64,000 nt of DNA from Paenarthrobacter sp. JL.01a (GCF_025452095.1 NZ_CP104877.1:992001-1056000); one strand, 5' to 3'. Counted from the stretch's first letter, positions 29,549 through 39,237 are shown. Translations and numbers: made by a program. The notes: generated from the letters alone by a model not told the origin.

Positions 29549-30472
29549 ATGACGCAATTTCCCTCCGAACAGTTATTGACGTTCGCCACCGTCCTCTCCG
29601 AGGGCACGTTGGAGGCCGCCGCGCGCCTGCTGCACATCACGCCGTCTGCCGTTTCCCAGCGGTTGAAGGCGCTGGAACAATCCACCGGCCGGGTCCTCCT
29701 GCAACGCAGCAATCCGGCGCTGGCCACCGAGGCCGGGGAAGTGGTGCTGCGGTTGGCCAGGCAGGTGGCCCAGCTCGAGGCCGATGCTGGAGAGGAACTG
29801 GGCTTGGACGGGGACAGGCCCAGGCTGGCTGTGCCGATCGTGGTCAACGCCGACTCTTTGGCGGTGTGGTTCCTCAAGGCCCTGGCGCGGGTTCCCGGCA
29901 ACCTCAACGTGACGTTCGATCTCCACCGCGACGACGAACAACACTCCACGTCACTGCTGCGGTCCGGAACGGTCATGGCGGCTGTCACGGCCACCCCGGA
30001 ACCCGTTCAGGGTTGCCGCGTGGAAAGCCTCGGCACCATGAGGTACCTCCCGGTCGCGGCACCCCGTTTTGTGGACCGCTGGTTCCCGGACTTCCCGGAC
30101 GGACTCGACGGCGATGCGCTCAACGCTGCCCCCACAGTGGATTTCGACCGCAAAGACACCTACCAGTGGGCTTTCGTACAGTCCCGCCTTCGAGACGAGG
30201 GGAAGCCCGTTCCGGAGAGGAAGGGCCCGCGCCACTATGTGCCTGCATCGCAGGACTTCGGCGACGCAATCCGGCTGGGACTTGGCTGGGGCCTCATCCC
30301 GGAGGTTCAGTGCGGCCCGGACATCGCGGACGGGCGGCTGATCGAGCTGGCTCCGGAACGGCCCTTCGACGTGCCGCTCTACTGGCAGCGCTGGCGAACT
30401 GCCTCCGCGGTGCTCGATACGCTCAGTGAAACCGTCCGCGCGGTATCGGCGCAGTACCTGAGGACACCTTGA
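29549..30472 (+). CDS. LysG/ArgP-type LysR-family regulator
   Basis: A 307-residue LysR regulator. The N-terminal winged HTH occupies about residues 1-65 (TLEAAARLLHITPSAVSQRLKALEQ), followed by the ligand-binding domain with features of ArgP/LysG (YLPVAAPRFVDRWF). In this family basic amino acids act as the co-inducer for the divergent exporter. A GTG two codons upstream is in frame, but the ATG at 29549 gives the standard start. The 68-bp intergenic region must hold its binding site. Confidence 0.92.
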   Translation: MTQFPSEQLLTFATVLSEGTLEAAARLLHITPSAVSQRLKALEQSTGRVLLQRSNPALATEAGEVVLRLARQVAQLEADAGEELGLDGDRPRLAVPIVVNADSLAVWFLKALARVPGNLNVTFDLHRDDEQHSTSLLRSGTVMAAVTATPEPVQGCRVESLGTMRYLPVAAPRFVDRWFPDFPDGLDGDALNAAPTVDFDRKDTYQWAFVQSRLRDEGKPVPERKGPRHYVPASQDFGDAIRLGLGWGLIPEVQCGPDIADGRLIELAPERPFDVPLYWQRWRTASAVLDTLSETVRAVSAQYLRTP

Positions 30473-30555
30473 CAGGGGACACCGTAAAAGCCCGAAATCC
30501 GAACACGCCCACGGATGCTTCAAAAAATGTCAGTGCCCCGTTCCACACTTAAAAC

Positions 30556-30777
30556 ATGGCAAACACAGCAGCTCCCGTCAGCATCCACCAGCATCAGAAT
30601 TCCGATGTCGAGTTCCACGTCACCTACCTGGACACGGACACTGGCCGGATTCGCCGCGAGGACTTCCACGACCTCGTATCGGCCGAACGGTTCGCCAGCG
30701 CGCAGCTCCGCGACGCCGATGCCTGGGCAGTGGTAGACCAGGTGGACACCACGCCCAGCAAGCGGATGGTTGCCTGA
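30556..30777 (+). CDS. Small hypothetical protein
   Basis: A 73-residue acidic protein, not recognised. It contains EFHVTYLDTDTGRIRREDFHDLVSAERFASAQL, which looks like a small alpha-beta domain, and no signal peptide or membrane segment. No ribosome-binding site is visible before the ATG; TTAAAAC lies just upstream, so a leaderless mRNA is possible. The gene ends eight bases from the convergent multicopper oxidase gene. Confidence 0.6.
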   Translation: MANTAAPVSIHQHQNSDVEFHVTYLDTDTGRIRREDFHDLVSAERFASAQLRDADAWAVVDQVDTTPSKRMVA

Positions 30778-30785
30778 ATCCAGGC

Positions 30786-32840
30786 TCACTCGGGCCGGTT
30801 TCCGGCGTGCCCGCCGTGAACGAACGGGGATGACACGCCTTCGTATTTGAGCATCATCATCATGCCCTCGGCTGCATGATCGAGGTTGTGGCAATGATCC
30901 ATCCAGATGCCCGGATTGTCAGCGTGGAGCAGCACTTCCCAGACTTCACCGGGCAGCACCTCCACGGTGTCCAGGATCAGAGGTGACCCAAGCGGGGCCA
31001 TACCATTCCTGCTCAGAACCTGTACGTGATGGCCATGTGGATGCATGGGATGTGGCTCGGCGGTCCGGTTGACCACGGTTACTTTCACTGTGTCGCCCTC
31101 GGCCACCTCGATGGACGGAACCAGCGGGTAGGCGGCGCCGTTCACGGTAAATGCATACCGTGGCACTCCATCGACAAAGCGGAACTGCCGGTCCAGCACC
31201 ACAACTTCCTCCCTCGTGACGGCCGCCGGGGCCTGAGTGACTGAAGGCCTATTGCCGGAGGATATTTTTCCGGCCGGGAGCGGCTCGCCATAGTCCAGCA
31301 AATCGAGCACAGGCAGCGTGGCAAATGTGCTCAAAGACGCCTTCCCGCCGGCCGCCGGAGCAGATCCCGCCGGCGCGAAGACCACCACGGCATCGGCAGC
31401 GGCATCCGAGCGCAGGGTCACGGGGGAGTCAGGCATGGTGAATGCGAGGTCCAGCCGCCCGCCAGCTCCCAGTCGGACCACCTTTCCCGCGATGTCCTGG
31501 GGTCCGTTGACCTCCGTTCCATCAACTGCCACAGCTTTGAACGAGGTACCCTCCAGCAGGTAGCGCTGCGGCAAGGAGTCGGTGTTGATCAGCCGCACCC
31601 GCACGCTGCTGCCTGGGGCGGCCTGGTACCCACTGCTGCGGTCTGAGGAGCCCAGCAACCCCAGACCGCCGAGGTCGTGCCCCGCCACCACGAGGTCCGT
31701 GCCCGCACGGACCTCCGCGGGATGGTGCACGACGAATGCACCGTAGAGGCCCTTGCGGACCCCCTCGGCTGAATCCTGATGTGTGTGATACCAGTAAGTA
31801 CCAGTTTGCGCCGCGGTGAAGCGATACGTCACGGATTGCCCTGGCATCACGGCGTCCTGCGTCGCCCCGGCCACTCCGTCCATGGCGTTGGGAACGTCGT
31901 AACCGTGCCAGTGCAAAGTGACACCGGCGGCCACGTCCCGGTTCTTGAGGACCACCTCCACCACCTCGCCCAGCGTCGCTTCGATCGTTGGCCCGGGAAG
32001 ACTCCCGAAGGTCCACGCTTCAGTGGCGCGCCCGGACGGCAACGTTACCTGTTCAACGCGGGCGGTCAGTTCATAGTGCCGGACCACAGCGTTGGCAGGC
32101 GTGCTCCCCACCAAGCTGGTCACCGACGTCGTACCCGTTACCGGGCCGTCGTCGTTACCGTGGTGACGTCCGACGGCAGCCGCGATCACCGCGCCGTTTC
32201 CGGAGCGGCTCCCAAGCCAGGCGAAAACTCCGGAGCCCACTACCGTGCACACCATAAGCGCGGCCACGGCAGCAGCCGGGCGCCTGGCGCGGGTGCGGCC
32301 GGAAGCTCCAGGCTGTGCCATGACGACCCCCGCAATCACGACCGTCCCGGCCACCATGAACAGGAGCACCGCGACGCTCCACGGTGCAGGGAACGGACCC
32401 AGGATCAGCGCCAATGCCAGTGAGGCCACGGCTGCCGCAGCTGCGGCCACCAGAGCCATCACTGCAGCCCGGCGGGTTCGGCCAAGAGGCCAAGGGGCGG
32501 TCCAGGATAGTTTGGCGCCGGTGTTCCGCCTCCTCAGCAAGAACGGAACACCGGCCATCGCGGCCCAAGCCGCGGGGATGGCGGTCAGAGGCAGGTTGAT
32601 GGTGATGCGTTCGCTGGCAAACCACCAACTGCCGGCCACCAAAGCGGGAAGCAGGGCACAGCGTGCCGCCGTCATGGCGACGGCGGCACCGACCAACAAC
32701 AACGCCAGATCGGTTCCGCGGCGCGGTCCTGGCTTGCGGTCAGTGCTTGAAAGTACGGTCATCCATGCGGCAGCGATCCACGCTGCTGCCGCCAGGACGG
32801 ACAACACCAAATCCAGGGCAAGCAGCTGCGAGGTATTCAC
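30786..32840 (-). CDS. Multicopper oxidase fused to an N-terminal membrane domain
   Basis: A 684-residue protein. The first 215 residues are mostly hydrophobic, with about six membrane segments and no clear signal peptide. The rest is a multicopper oxidase with all four copper motifs: HWHGYDVP, YWYHTH, HPMHPHGHH and WMDHCHNLDHAAEGMMM. The last has the type 1 Cys and Met ligands. Family members oxidise metals (Cu, Mn, Fe) or organic compounds and donate electrons to oxygen at the cell surface. It lies 12 bases downstream of a small membrane protein gene, probably in one operon. Confidence 0.9.
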   Translation of the reverse strand: MNTSQLLALDLVLSVLAAAAWIAAAWMTVLSSTDRKPGPRRGTDLALLLVGAAVAMTAARCALLPALVAGSWWFASERITINLPLTAIPAAWAAMAGVPFLLRRRNTGAKLSWTAPWPLGRTRRAAVMALVAAAAAAVASLALALILGPFPAPWSVAVLLFMVAGTVVIAGVVMAQPGASGRTRARRPAAAVAALMVCTVVGSGVFAWLGSRSGNGAVIAAAVGRHHGNDDGPVTGTTSVTSLVGSTPANAVVRHYELTARVEQVTLPSGRATEAWTFGSLPGPTIEATLGEVVEVVLKNRDVAAGVTLHWHGYDVPNAMDGVAGATQDAVMPGQSVTYRFTAAQTGTYWYHTHQDSAEGVRKGLYGAFVVHHPAEVRAGTDLVVAGHDLGGLGLLGSSDRSSGYQAAPGSSVRVRLINTDSLPQRYLLEGTSFKAVAVDGTEVNGPQDIAGKVVRLGAGGRLDLAFTMPDSPVTLRSDAAADAVVVFAPAGSAPAAGGKASLSTFATLPVLDLLDYGEPLPAGKISSGNRPSVTQAPAAVTREEVVVLDRQFRFVDGVPRYAFTVNGAAYPLVPSIEVAEGDTVKVTVVNRTAEPHPMHPHGHHVQVLSRNGMAPLGSPLILDTVEVLPGEVWEVLLHADNPGIWMDHCHNLDHAAEGMMMMLKYEGVSSPFVHGGHAGNRPE

Positions 32841-32852
32841 AGCTGCCCGGGT

Positions 32853-33320
32853 TCAGGCTGTCCTGGGCGTGGCAGAAGCATCCGAAGCCTTGGGCGGTAG
32901 CGGCTGCGGATTGAGGGCCGCGGCGCGGGCACGGGTAAAGAGCCAATAGGACATGAAGATGATCAAGAGCCCGGTCAGGGGGTGGATGGAAGCTACCCAC
33001 GAACCAGATGGCGTGATGAAGTCTTCCGAGGAGCCGGTGAGCATACCCCCAATGATGAAGATGAACAACTGGACCCAGGAGAGCAGGAAAATTCCGGCGG
33101 CGAGCCAGATCGTCCGGGCACCCATCCTGGCAATGGCCGCCACAATGGCGGCGAGCAGTGCCGAGTAGCGCAGGACATACTGGCCGTTCATCACGTGGAA
33201 GACGCCCGCTTCACGCTGGGCTTCGATGGTGTTCTGGAAGTGGAAGTATCCTGCGAAAAACAGCTGTGCGAGTGCTGACAACAGGACGATTGCGGAAATG
33301 ACCAAGAGGGCTTTGCGCAT
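32853..33320 (-). CDS. Small four-helix membrane protein
   Basis: A 155-residue membrane protein with about four hydrophobic segments (near residues 7-27, 50-66, 70-93 and 112-128). It carries several His and aromatic residues near the membrane faces (GYFHFQN, GVFHVMNGQYVLRY) and ends in a Pro-rich cytoplasmic tail. It resembles the DUF6220-type family, but I am not certain. It is immediately upstream of the membrane-fused multicopper oxidase, so a role in copper delivery, anchoring or electron transfer is possible. Confidence 0.7.
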   Translation of the reverse strand: MRKALLVISAIVLLSALAQLFFAGYFHFQNTIEAQREAGVFHVMNGQYVLRYSALLAAIVAAIARMGARTIWLAAGIFLLSWVQLFIFIIGGMLTGSSEDFITPSGSWVASIHPLTGLLIIFMSYWLFTRARAAALNPQPLPPKASDASATPRTA

Positions 33321-33522
33321 GGGGAATCCTCTGGGAAATAATCTCGGATTCTTCTAGGCCTGTGAACCGTCGGCGCCCTGGCTGCGGGCTTCCCCCACTG
33401 CCGGCGGCTGGCCGCCGGACTGCCTGGACCAAGGGCAGCCGCATCGGGCGGAGAGCTTCACTAGGAATCGTAAATTCGTTGGACGGCAATAGCAAGGGCC
33501 AGCAGGTGCATTCCGTGCGAAG

Positions 33523-35181
33523 CTACTGCTCCTGACCCACGTCCTTGCCGATGCCCTTGGCATCCATGATCCGGTAGGCGTAGCCCTGTTCTGCCAGGAA
33601 CCGTTGGCGTTTGGCCGCAAAGTCCTGGTCGAGCGTGTCCCTGGCCACCAAGGAGTAGAACCTTGCCGCACGGCCATCCTGCTTCGGGCGGAGCAGGCGT
33701 CCCAAACGCTGGGCCTCTTCCTGGCGTGATCCGAAGGACCCTGAGACCTGGATGGCTACGGAGGCTTCGGGAAGGTCGATGGAAAAGTTGGCCACCTTGG
33801 ACACCACCAGGGTCTGGATCTCTCCTTTGCGGAAGGCGTCGAAGAGCTTCTGCCGGGCCTTGACGCTGGTTTCGCCCTTGATGAGGGGCGCATCCAACCG
33901 CTCGGCAATCTCATCCAGCTGGTCGATGTACTGTCCGATCACCAGCAACTGCTCGCCTTGATGCACGGCGACCAGGTCCTCCACCAGCTTGGTCTTGGTT
34001 TCGGACGTGGCGCAGAGGCGGTACTTGTCGGCGTCGTCGGCCATCGCGTACGCCACGCGTTCGTCCCGGGGCAGATCCACGCGCACCTCGACGCAGTCCG
34101 CTGGCGCGATGTAGCCCTGGGCCTCGATGTCCTTCCACGGGGCGTCGTACCGCTTGGGTCCGATCAGGCTGAAGACCTCGCCTTCCCGGCCGTCCTCGCG
34201 GACCAGCGTGGCTGTCAGGCCAAGCCTGCGCCGGGCCTGCAGATCCGCGGTCATGCGGAAGATCGGGGCGGGCAGCAGGTGGACTTCGTCGTAGATGATG
34301 AGTCCCCAGTCGTGCCCGTCCACGAGTTCCAGGTGCGGATACAGGCCGCCACGCTTGGTTGTCAGGACCTGGTACGTGGCTATCGTGACCGGCCGGACTT
34401 CCTTCACTGCGCCGGAATACTCGCCGATTTCATCCTCCGTCAGGGAGGTCCTCTTGAGGAGCTCGTCCTTCCACTGCCGGGCGGAAACAGTGTTGGTCAC
34501 CAGGATCAGGGTGGTGGTGGAGGACGTCGCCATTGCCGCCGCCCCCACCAGCGTTTTGCCCGCACCGCAAGGAAGTACGACGACGCCGCTGCCGCCGGCC
34601 CAGAAGTTCTCCGTGGCCAGTTTTTGGTACGGCCGCAATTGCCAGCCGCTTTCGTCGAGCATGATCAGGTGCGGTTGACCATCGACGTACCCGGCCAGGT
34701 CTTCCGCGGGCCATCCGAGCTTGAGGAGCAGCTGCTTCAGTTGCCCCCGCTGTGAGGAGTGCACCACTACGGTTTCGCCGTCGATCCGTGGCCCGAGCAG
34801 GGGCGCAATCTTCTTGGCGCGGATGACTTCCTCCAGGACGGGGTAGTCATCGGTGCGCATCACCAGGCCGTGCTGGGGGTCCTTCTCCAGCCGCAGGCGG
34901 CCATAGCGGGACATGGTCTCTTCGATGTCGATCAGCAAGGCGTGCGGCACCGGGAAACGCGAGTACTTCAACAGGGTGTCCAGCACCTGCTCGGCGTCCA
35001 GCCCCGCGGCGCGGGCATTCCACAGGCCCAACGGGGTGAGCCGGTAGCTGTGCATGTGTTCCGGGGCGCGTTCCAGTTCGGCGAAGGCGGCAATGGCGTG
35101 CCGGGCTTCGGTGGCGAGCTCGTGGTCGACTTCCAGCAGTATGGTCTTGTCACTTTGCACGATCAGCGGACCGTCGGTCAC
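33523..35181 (-). CDS. XPB/Ssl2-type DNA helicase
   Basis: A 552-residue SF2 helicase related to eukaryotic and archaeal XPB, known from actinobacteria. An N-terminal damage-recognition-like domain (about 1-170) is followed by Walker A PCGAGKT (204-210), DEVH (298-301), the SAT-like LTATLVRED, and motif VI QRLGRLLRPK. Family members unwind DNA in a 3'-5' direction. A larger protein that the family is often next to ends just upstream (35237), so the pair may act together in DNA repair. Confidence 0.93.
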   Translation of the reverse strand: MTDGPLIVQSDKTILLEVDHELATEARHAIAAFAELERAPEHMHSYRLTPLGLWNARAAGLDAEQVLDTLLKYSRFPVPHALLIDIEETMSRYGRLRLEKDPQHGLVMRTDDYPVLEEVIRAKKIAPLLGPRIDGETVVVHSSQRGQLKQLLLKLGWPAEDLAGYVDGQPHLIMLDESGWQLRPYQKLATENFWAGGSGVVVLPCGAGKTLVGAAAMATSSTTTLILVTNTVSARQWKDELLKRTSLTEDEIGEYSGAVKEVRPVTIATYQVLTTKRGGLYPHLELVDGHDWGLIIYDEVHLLPAPIFRMTADLQARRRLGLTATLVREDGREGEVFSLIGPKRYDAPWKDIEAQGYIAPADCVEVRVDLPRDERVAYAMADDADKYRLCATSETKTKLVEDLVAVHQGEQLLVIGQYIDQLDEIAERLDAPLIKGETSVKARQKLFDAFRKGEIQTLVVSKVANFSIDLPEASVAIQVSGSFGSRQEEAQRLGRLLRPKQDGRAARFYSLVARDTLDQDFAAKRQRFLAEQGYAYRIMDAKGIGKDVGQEQ

Positions 35182-35236
35182 AGTTGAATCCTCACTTGGG
35201 CACCCTCAGGGCGCGGTTTGGCGGTCAGCGCTGTTG

Positions 35237-37702
35237 TCATGAACGCAGTTCTCCGGCGGGTTCCACATCGATGATCCGATGGATGGACAACACCCGTTCG
35301 GTGTCCTTGGCGGGATCGAACACCCGCACGCGTCCACCGGAGACTGATACAGGAACAACGGTTTCGGTGTTGGCATTCCCCAGGCTGTCCACCACATTCA
35401 TGGTGACTGCCTGTTTGAGCCGGATGGCCGTCTGCAGAGTCTCCAGGCCCAGTTGCGTGGAAGCTTCCCCCGTCGCCTCGGCCGGGACAGTACGATGCTG
35501 CCGCAGAACCACAAGCTGTGCCTCGACGTCGTCGTCCGGCGGAGCCGTCCGGGGCGCCGTATAAACCGGGCGCGCGCTGCCCGGTACCGCGGTGGTCCGC
35601 TTGAAACGCACGACGGCGGGCTCGGCGTCCTGCACGGCGGGTGAGAGTCCCAGCTCGCGAAGGACCCGGGCGGTTTCCCGGGTGCTGGCCGAAGACGTAA
35701 GCACCGTAGGGGCGATGCGCACCAGGCTCAGGACGGAAGTCCGAGCTTCCTCGAGGAGTTCGGAAATGGCAGACTCATCGTCACTTTGAATGAAACTGGC
35801 GCTGGTTCCAACACGCAGCCGGCCATGCCGGGACGCGGTGTCCTGGATGAGGTACGCCAGGGGTTGGGGCACATCGGTCGCAGAGTGCTCCCGGAGGAAC
35901 GACAACAGCGATTCCGCATCCTGTCCGGCGTCGAGGGCCCTGCGGATGGTGGCGGCAGAAAAGCGGTAGATCGACGCCGGACCCTGCCCTTCGGCGTCTG
36001 CCATCAGCAGCAGTGTCGCGCTCAGCTCCGGCGCGAGGTAGCCCGGGGCGACGGCTGTCAGGTCAGCCTGCAGCAGGATATGGTTCACGGCAGCCGGCAG
36101 GTGCTCGCCGAGGATGGTCATGGCCGCTTCGGGCTGGGAAGCGGCGATGGCAGAGCCCAGCTGGGTCAGGGCACCGGAACCCATCAGGCCCAGCAATGCT
36201 GCCTCTTCGAGAATGCCGCGCACCAGGGAACTGAATCGCCTGGACATCCGCGGCTGGGCCCATTCGGCCCGCTGCAGGACCGCCCTGGCGTCCAGCACGG
36301 GGGCCTTCCCGTCCGGAGCCGCTGCCTCAACTGTCAGCTCGTTCAGGATCTCAAGGACCCTTCGCCGCACAACCGGGGCGTCGGGCCGCTGGGCCTCGGC
36401 GGACAGGGCGTTGATGGTGGTGCCGGCCGCGCCATGATGGGTAGCAGAGGACGAAGGACCCGTCAGCGGCTGCCCCACCAACGATGGGGCGCGCTCGCTG
36501 GCCAGCCAGGCATTGACCAACCACAACCACTGCTCCTGGCGCGGCAAGGTGAGCCATTCCAGGGATGGCGGCTGGATCCAGGTGGAACTGTCCACATCGA
36601 GCCGCAGGAGACCGGACAAAGCACAAAGCTCGAGCAGGACCGCGGTCTGGTGCACTCCCAGGCGGATCGACTCGGCAAGGCGCCTCAGTTCCCGCACGCC
36701 CACCCCGCCGCTCCTGAGCGTGGACAGGGGCTGCTCCCGGACAGCGAACAGCAGCCCATTGGCCAAGCGCAACGTTTCGGCGATGGCGCCCATGGCAGCA
36801 TTGCGCCGCAGCGCCGCGCTGGTATGGCCCAGTTCCGGAACAGGCGGCGACAAAGTGAAATCGTCAATTATCGCACCGCCTCGCAGCGCAAGGCCCACGC
36901 TGTGGGGCAATTCCACGTGGCCGGCATCCAGGGGCACCAACAGTCCGCGCGCCAACAGCCAGTCGATGGGCCCGACGTCGTGGCTTTCGTGACTCACGGA
37001 AGCCCGCCGTTGGGCCTGGGGTACTGCGCCCATGGCCCAGCTGCCGAACTTGTCCAGCAGGCCAGCCGTCCGCTCCGGAGCGGTGGACAGAATGGCGCGG
37101 AGGTTCTCCGGAGTGGAGGTCCAGCGTTGGAGTGCCAGTGCGGCATCCATGGGCGTGCTGGCCGGGTGGATTCCCGCGCCGCTTTGGTGCAGCTCGGCTA
37201 CCAGATGGACCACGCGCTGGGCGAACGCCGGCTGAGTCCGGACGAGCTCGGTGTAGCTCCGGCCCAAGCCCGCAGGGTAGATGCCGATGACGTCCTTGAG
37301 GCTGCCCACCGGGAGATAGAAGCGTTGTCGCGATGTGGCTGGTGGCGAGCCCTGGGGTGGGTCTGCCCGGTGGATCAGGGCCAGCTCCTGCAGCTTGGCG
37401 AGGATCGGGTCCAGGGCCGAAAGAGTGGACCCGGCAATGACCTTCTTCAAACCGGCCGCCGAGATGCTGTGCCCGGTGTCTGCATTCGTGCACAGGTGCA
37501 GGGTTTCGAGAACCTGCATTTCCGGCTTGTTCAGCCGTTCCAGCGCCCGCTGGACGCTGACCCGGGCGCTTGCCCGTGCAGCCAGTGCGGCGAAGTCAGG
37601 CGCCATGGGGGATATAAGGTCCGGCCGCGCGGCAAACAAAGCCCGCAGCGAGTTGTCGCTGCGCGCTTCCAGTTCCTTGCTGAGCGCGCGAATAAGGGAC
37701 AT
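35237..37702 (-). CDS. Helicase-associated protein next to XPB
   Basis: An 821-residue protein of the helicase-associated family that accompanies XPB in actinobacteria. It is mostly helical and begins SLIRALSKELEARSDNSLRALFAARPDL, with winged-helix-like segments in the first 400 residues and a helicase-C-terminal-type XPB domain near the end (VGTSASFIQSDDESAISELL). There is no Walker motif, so it is not a motor. The frame is open to 37930, but the ATG at 37702 gives the family start. It lies 55 bases upstream of XPB and is probably co-transcribed. Confidence 0.82.
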   Translation of the reverse strand: MSLIRALSKELEARSDNSLRALFAARPDLISPMAPDFAALAARASARVSVQRALERLNKPEMQVLETLHLCTNADTGHSISAAGLKKVIAGSTLSALDPILAKLQELALIHRADPPQGSPPATSRQRFYLPVGSLKDVIGIYPAGLGRSYTELVRTQPAFAQRVVHLVAELHQSGAGIHPASTPMDAALALQRWTSTPENLRAILSTAPERTAGLLDKFGSWAMGAVPQAQRRASVSHESHDVGPIDWLLARGLLVPLDAGHVELPHSVGLALRGGAIIDDFTLSPPVPELGHTSAALRRNAAMGAIAETLRLANGLLFAVREQPLSTLRSGGVGVRELRRLAESIRLGVHQTAVLLELCALSGLLRLDVDSSTWIQPPSLEWLTLPRQEQWLWLVNAWLASERAPSLVGQPLTGPSSSATHHGAAGTTINALSAEAQRPDAPVVRRRVLEILNELTVEAAAPDGKAPVLDARAVLQRAEWAQPRMSRRFSSLVRGILEEAALLGLMGSGALTQLGSAIAASQPEAAMTILGEHLPAAVNHILLQADLTAVAPGYLAPELSATLLLMADAEGQGPASIYRFSAATIRRALDAGQDAESLLSFLREHSATDVPQPLAYLIQDTASRHGRLRVGTSASFIQSDDESAISELLEEARTSVLSLVRIAPTVLTSSASTRETARVLRELGLSPAVQDAEPAVVRFKRTTAVPGSARPVYTAPRTAPPDDDVEAQLVVLRQHRTVPAEATGEASTQLGLETLQTAIRLKQAVTMNVVDSLGNANTETVVPVSVSGGRVRVFDPAKDTERVLSIHRIIDVEPAGELRS

Positions 37703-37757
37703 CAATCCAACGTTACCGCCCCCGGGCCGCTCCTGCCCGTCCCCGGAAGGACAGGTG

Positions 37758-37973
37758 CTATTGGCGGCGGCGTTGACGGACCGCGTCGAGCACCAGGACC
37801 ACCGCGAGCATGAAGGCCACGGGCAGGCCGTAGAGCGCCGTGGAAGTAACCCAGACGGGCGCTGACCCGCCGTTGTAGGCCACCGCGATGACCGCGGCAA
37901 CGGCGGCCAGGGAGAGGACGGCGATGGCAACGGCCGCCATCATGAGGGGGCGGCGATAACCCGGGGAAGTCAT
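37758..37973 (-). CDS. Small two-helix membrane protein
   Basis: A 71-residue membrane protein with two hydrophobic segments (about 10-33 and 41-63) and a basic C-terminus (DAVRQRRRQ). It is not recognised as a named family. It is upstream of the XPB-associated gene on the same strand, with a 55-base gap, so it may be the first gene of that transcript. Confidence 0.6.
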   Translation of the reverse strand: MTSPGYRRPLMMAAVAIAVLSLAAVAAVIAVAYNGGSAPVWVTSTALYGLPVAFMLAVVLVLDAVRQRRRQ

Positions 37974-38197
37974 GCCATCAACGCTAGCAGGAGCCGGCCG
38001 GGAGTGGACGGGTCACACAAATGACGCTGTACGTTGCCGGAACAGGGCCGGACAAAGCGGGATTAGGGGGTCGGGCAGGATAACCTTGAAGGAACAGACC
38101 AACACGGACCGGGCTGTCACCCTCGATCCCGCAGCAATCTGCGGATGCGGTAGCGGCCCGGCGTGTCTCCCACGCAAAAACGAAGAAGGTTGATTAC

Positions 38198-38581
38198 GTG
38201 CCTACCGGCAAGGTCAAGTGGTATGACAAGGAAAAGGGCTTCGGCTTCCTGGCAGCTGAAGACGGCCAGGAAGTTTTCCTGCCCAAGACGTCCCTGCCCG
38301 CGGGCGTAACCGAGCTCAAGGCCGGTACCCGGGTGGAGTTCGGTGTGGCGGACGGCCGCCGCGGCGCACAGGCACTGGGCCTTCGCGTGCTGGAAAAGAC
38401 CCCGTCCATCGCCAAGGCCAAGCGCATGAACGCCAAGGACCTTGCCCCGATGGTGCAGGACCTGGTCACCGTCCTGGACAACCTGTCCGGTTCCCTGTCC
38501 TCGGGCAAGTACCCTGATGGCAACAAGGCCAAGGCCATCAGCATGGCGCTGCGCAAGGTTGCCGACGAGCTGGAAGCCTAG
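38198..38581 (+). CDS. Cold-shock protein with helical C-terminal extension
   Basis: A 127-residue protein. Residues 1-67 are a cold-shock domain with KGFGFL (RNP1) and EVFLPK in place of the usual FVHW RNP2, so RNA binding could be altered. Residues 70-127 form a charged helical extension (AKAKRMNAKDLAPMVQDLVTVLDNLSG). The start is GTG at 38198 after GAAGG. It is followed after seven bases by a DUF3027 gene, so the two are probably co-transcribed. Confidence 0.88.
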   Translation: MPTGKVKWYDKEKGFGFLAAEDGQEVFLPKTSLPAGVTELKAGTRVEFGVADGRRGAQALGLRVLEKTPSIAKAKRMNAKDLAPMVQDLVTVLDNLSGSLSSGKYPDGNKAKAISMALRKVADELEA

Positions 38582-38588
38582 GACTGCC

Positions 38589-39194
38589 ATGACCTCGGAA
38601 TCCGCACAGGAAACTACACCGGCCACGGATGCCCTGGGTAACACCGGGGCTGGTCCTCGTGGTGCCCGCACTCCTGCCACCGGCGAAGCTTCCTCGCGGA
38701 AGCCTGCGCCCGCCAAGCCGCGTGCCGGTTTGCCCGTGTGGCGCACCGGCAAGCCGGATGCATTCCTGGCCGCCGCCGTCGATACTGCCCGCAAGGCAGT
38801 GGAGGGCATAGCGAAGCCGGGCGAGGTGGGGGCACACCTGGGCGCAAAGTCTGAAGGCGACCGGGTGGTCACCCACCTGTTCGAGTCCAAGCTGGCCGGC
38901 TACGGCGGCTGGCAGTGGTATGCAGTGGTGACCCGTAACTCCCGCTCCAAGATCGTCACGGTGAGCGAGCTCGGCCTGCTGCCGTCCGAGGATTCAATCC
39001 TGGCTCCGGAATGGGTGCCGTGGGCCAAGCGCGTCCGCCCCGAAGACGAGACCCCGTTGGTAGAGGAAACCGAGGGCGACGTCTCCGAGGAGTCCGTGCA
39101 GGCAGCCGAGGATGAGGCCACTGGCCCCGCCGAAAGCGAGGACGACGTCGAACCGGAAGACGCGGCGGACGAGGACGAAGCCGGGGCCGAGTAA
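38589..39194 (+). CDS. DUF3027 protein with acidic tail
   Basis: A 201-residue actinobacterial protein of unknown function. A Pro/Ala/Thr-rich N-terminal segment is followed by the conserved DUF3027 core (about 50-145; YGGWQWYAVVTRNSRSKIVTVSELGLLP), then a highly acidic C-terminal tail (about 155-201). The ATG at 38589 lies seven bases after the cold-shock stop. Co-transcription with an RNA-binding protein suggests a role linked to nucleic acids, but that is inference. Confidence 0.8.
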   Translation: MTSESAQETTPATDALGNTGAGPRGARTPATGEASSRKPAPAKPRAGLPVWRTGKPDAFLAAAVDTARKAVEGIAKPGEVGAHLGAKSEGDRVVTHLFESKLAGYGGWQWYAVVTRNSRSKIVTVSELGLLPSEDSILAPEWVPWAKRVRPEDETPLVEETEGDVSEESVQAAEDEATGPAESEDDVEPEDAADEDEAGAE

Positions 39195-39237
39195 GGCGAC
39201 GGCGGCCAGCGTCGGTTCGCTGAGCGCACTTTAACGA

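Noticed and set aside
35786..37813. A 675-residue open frame on the plus strand
   Set aside because: Antisense to the helicase-associated gene; the product is Gln/Arg/Gly-rich low complexity, as expected for a shadow frame.
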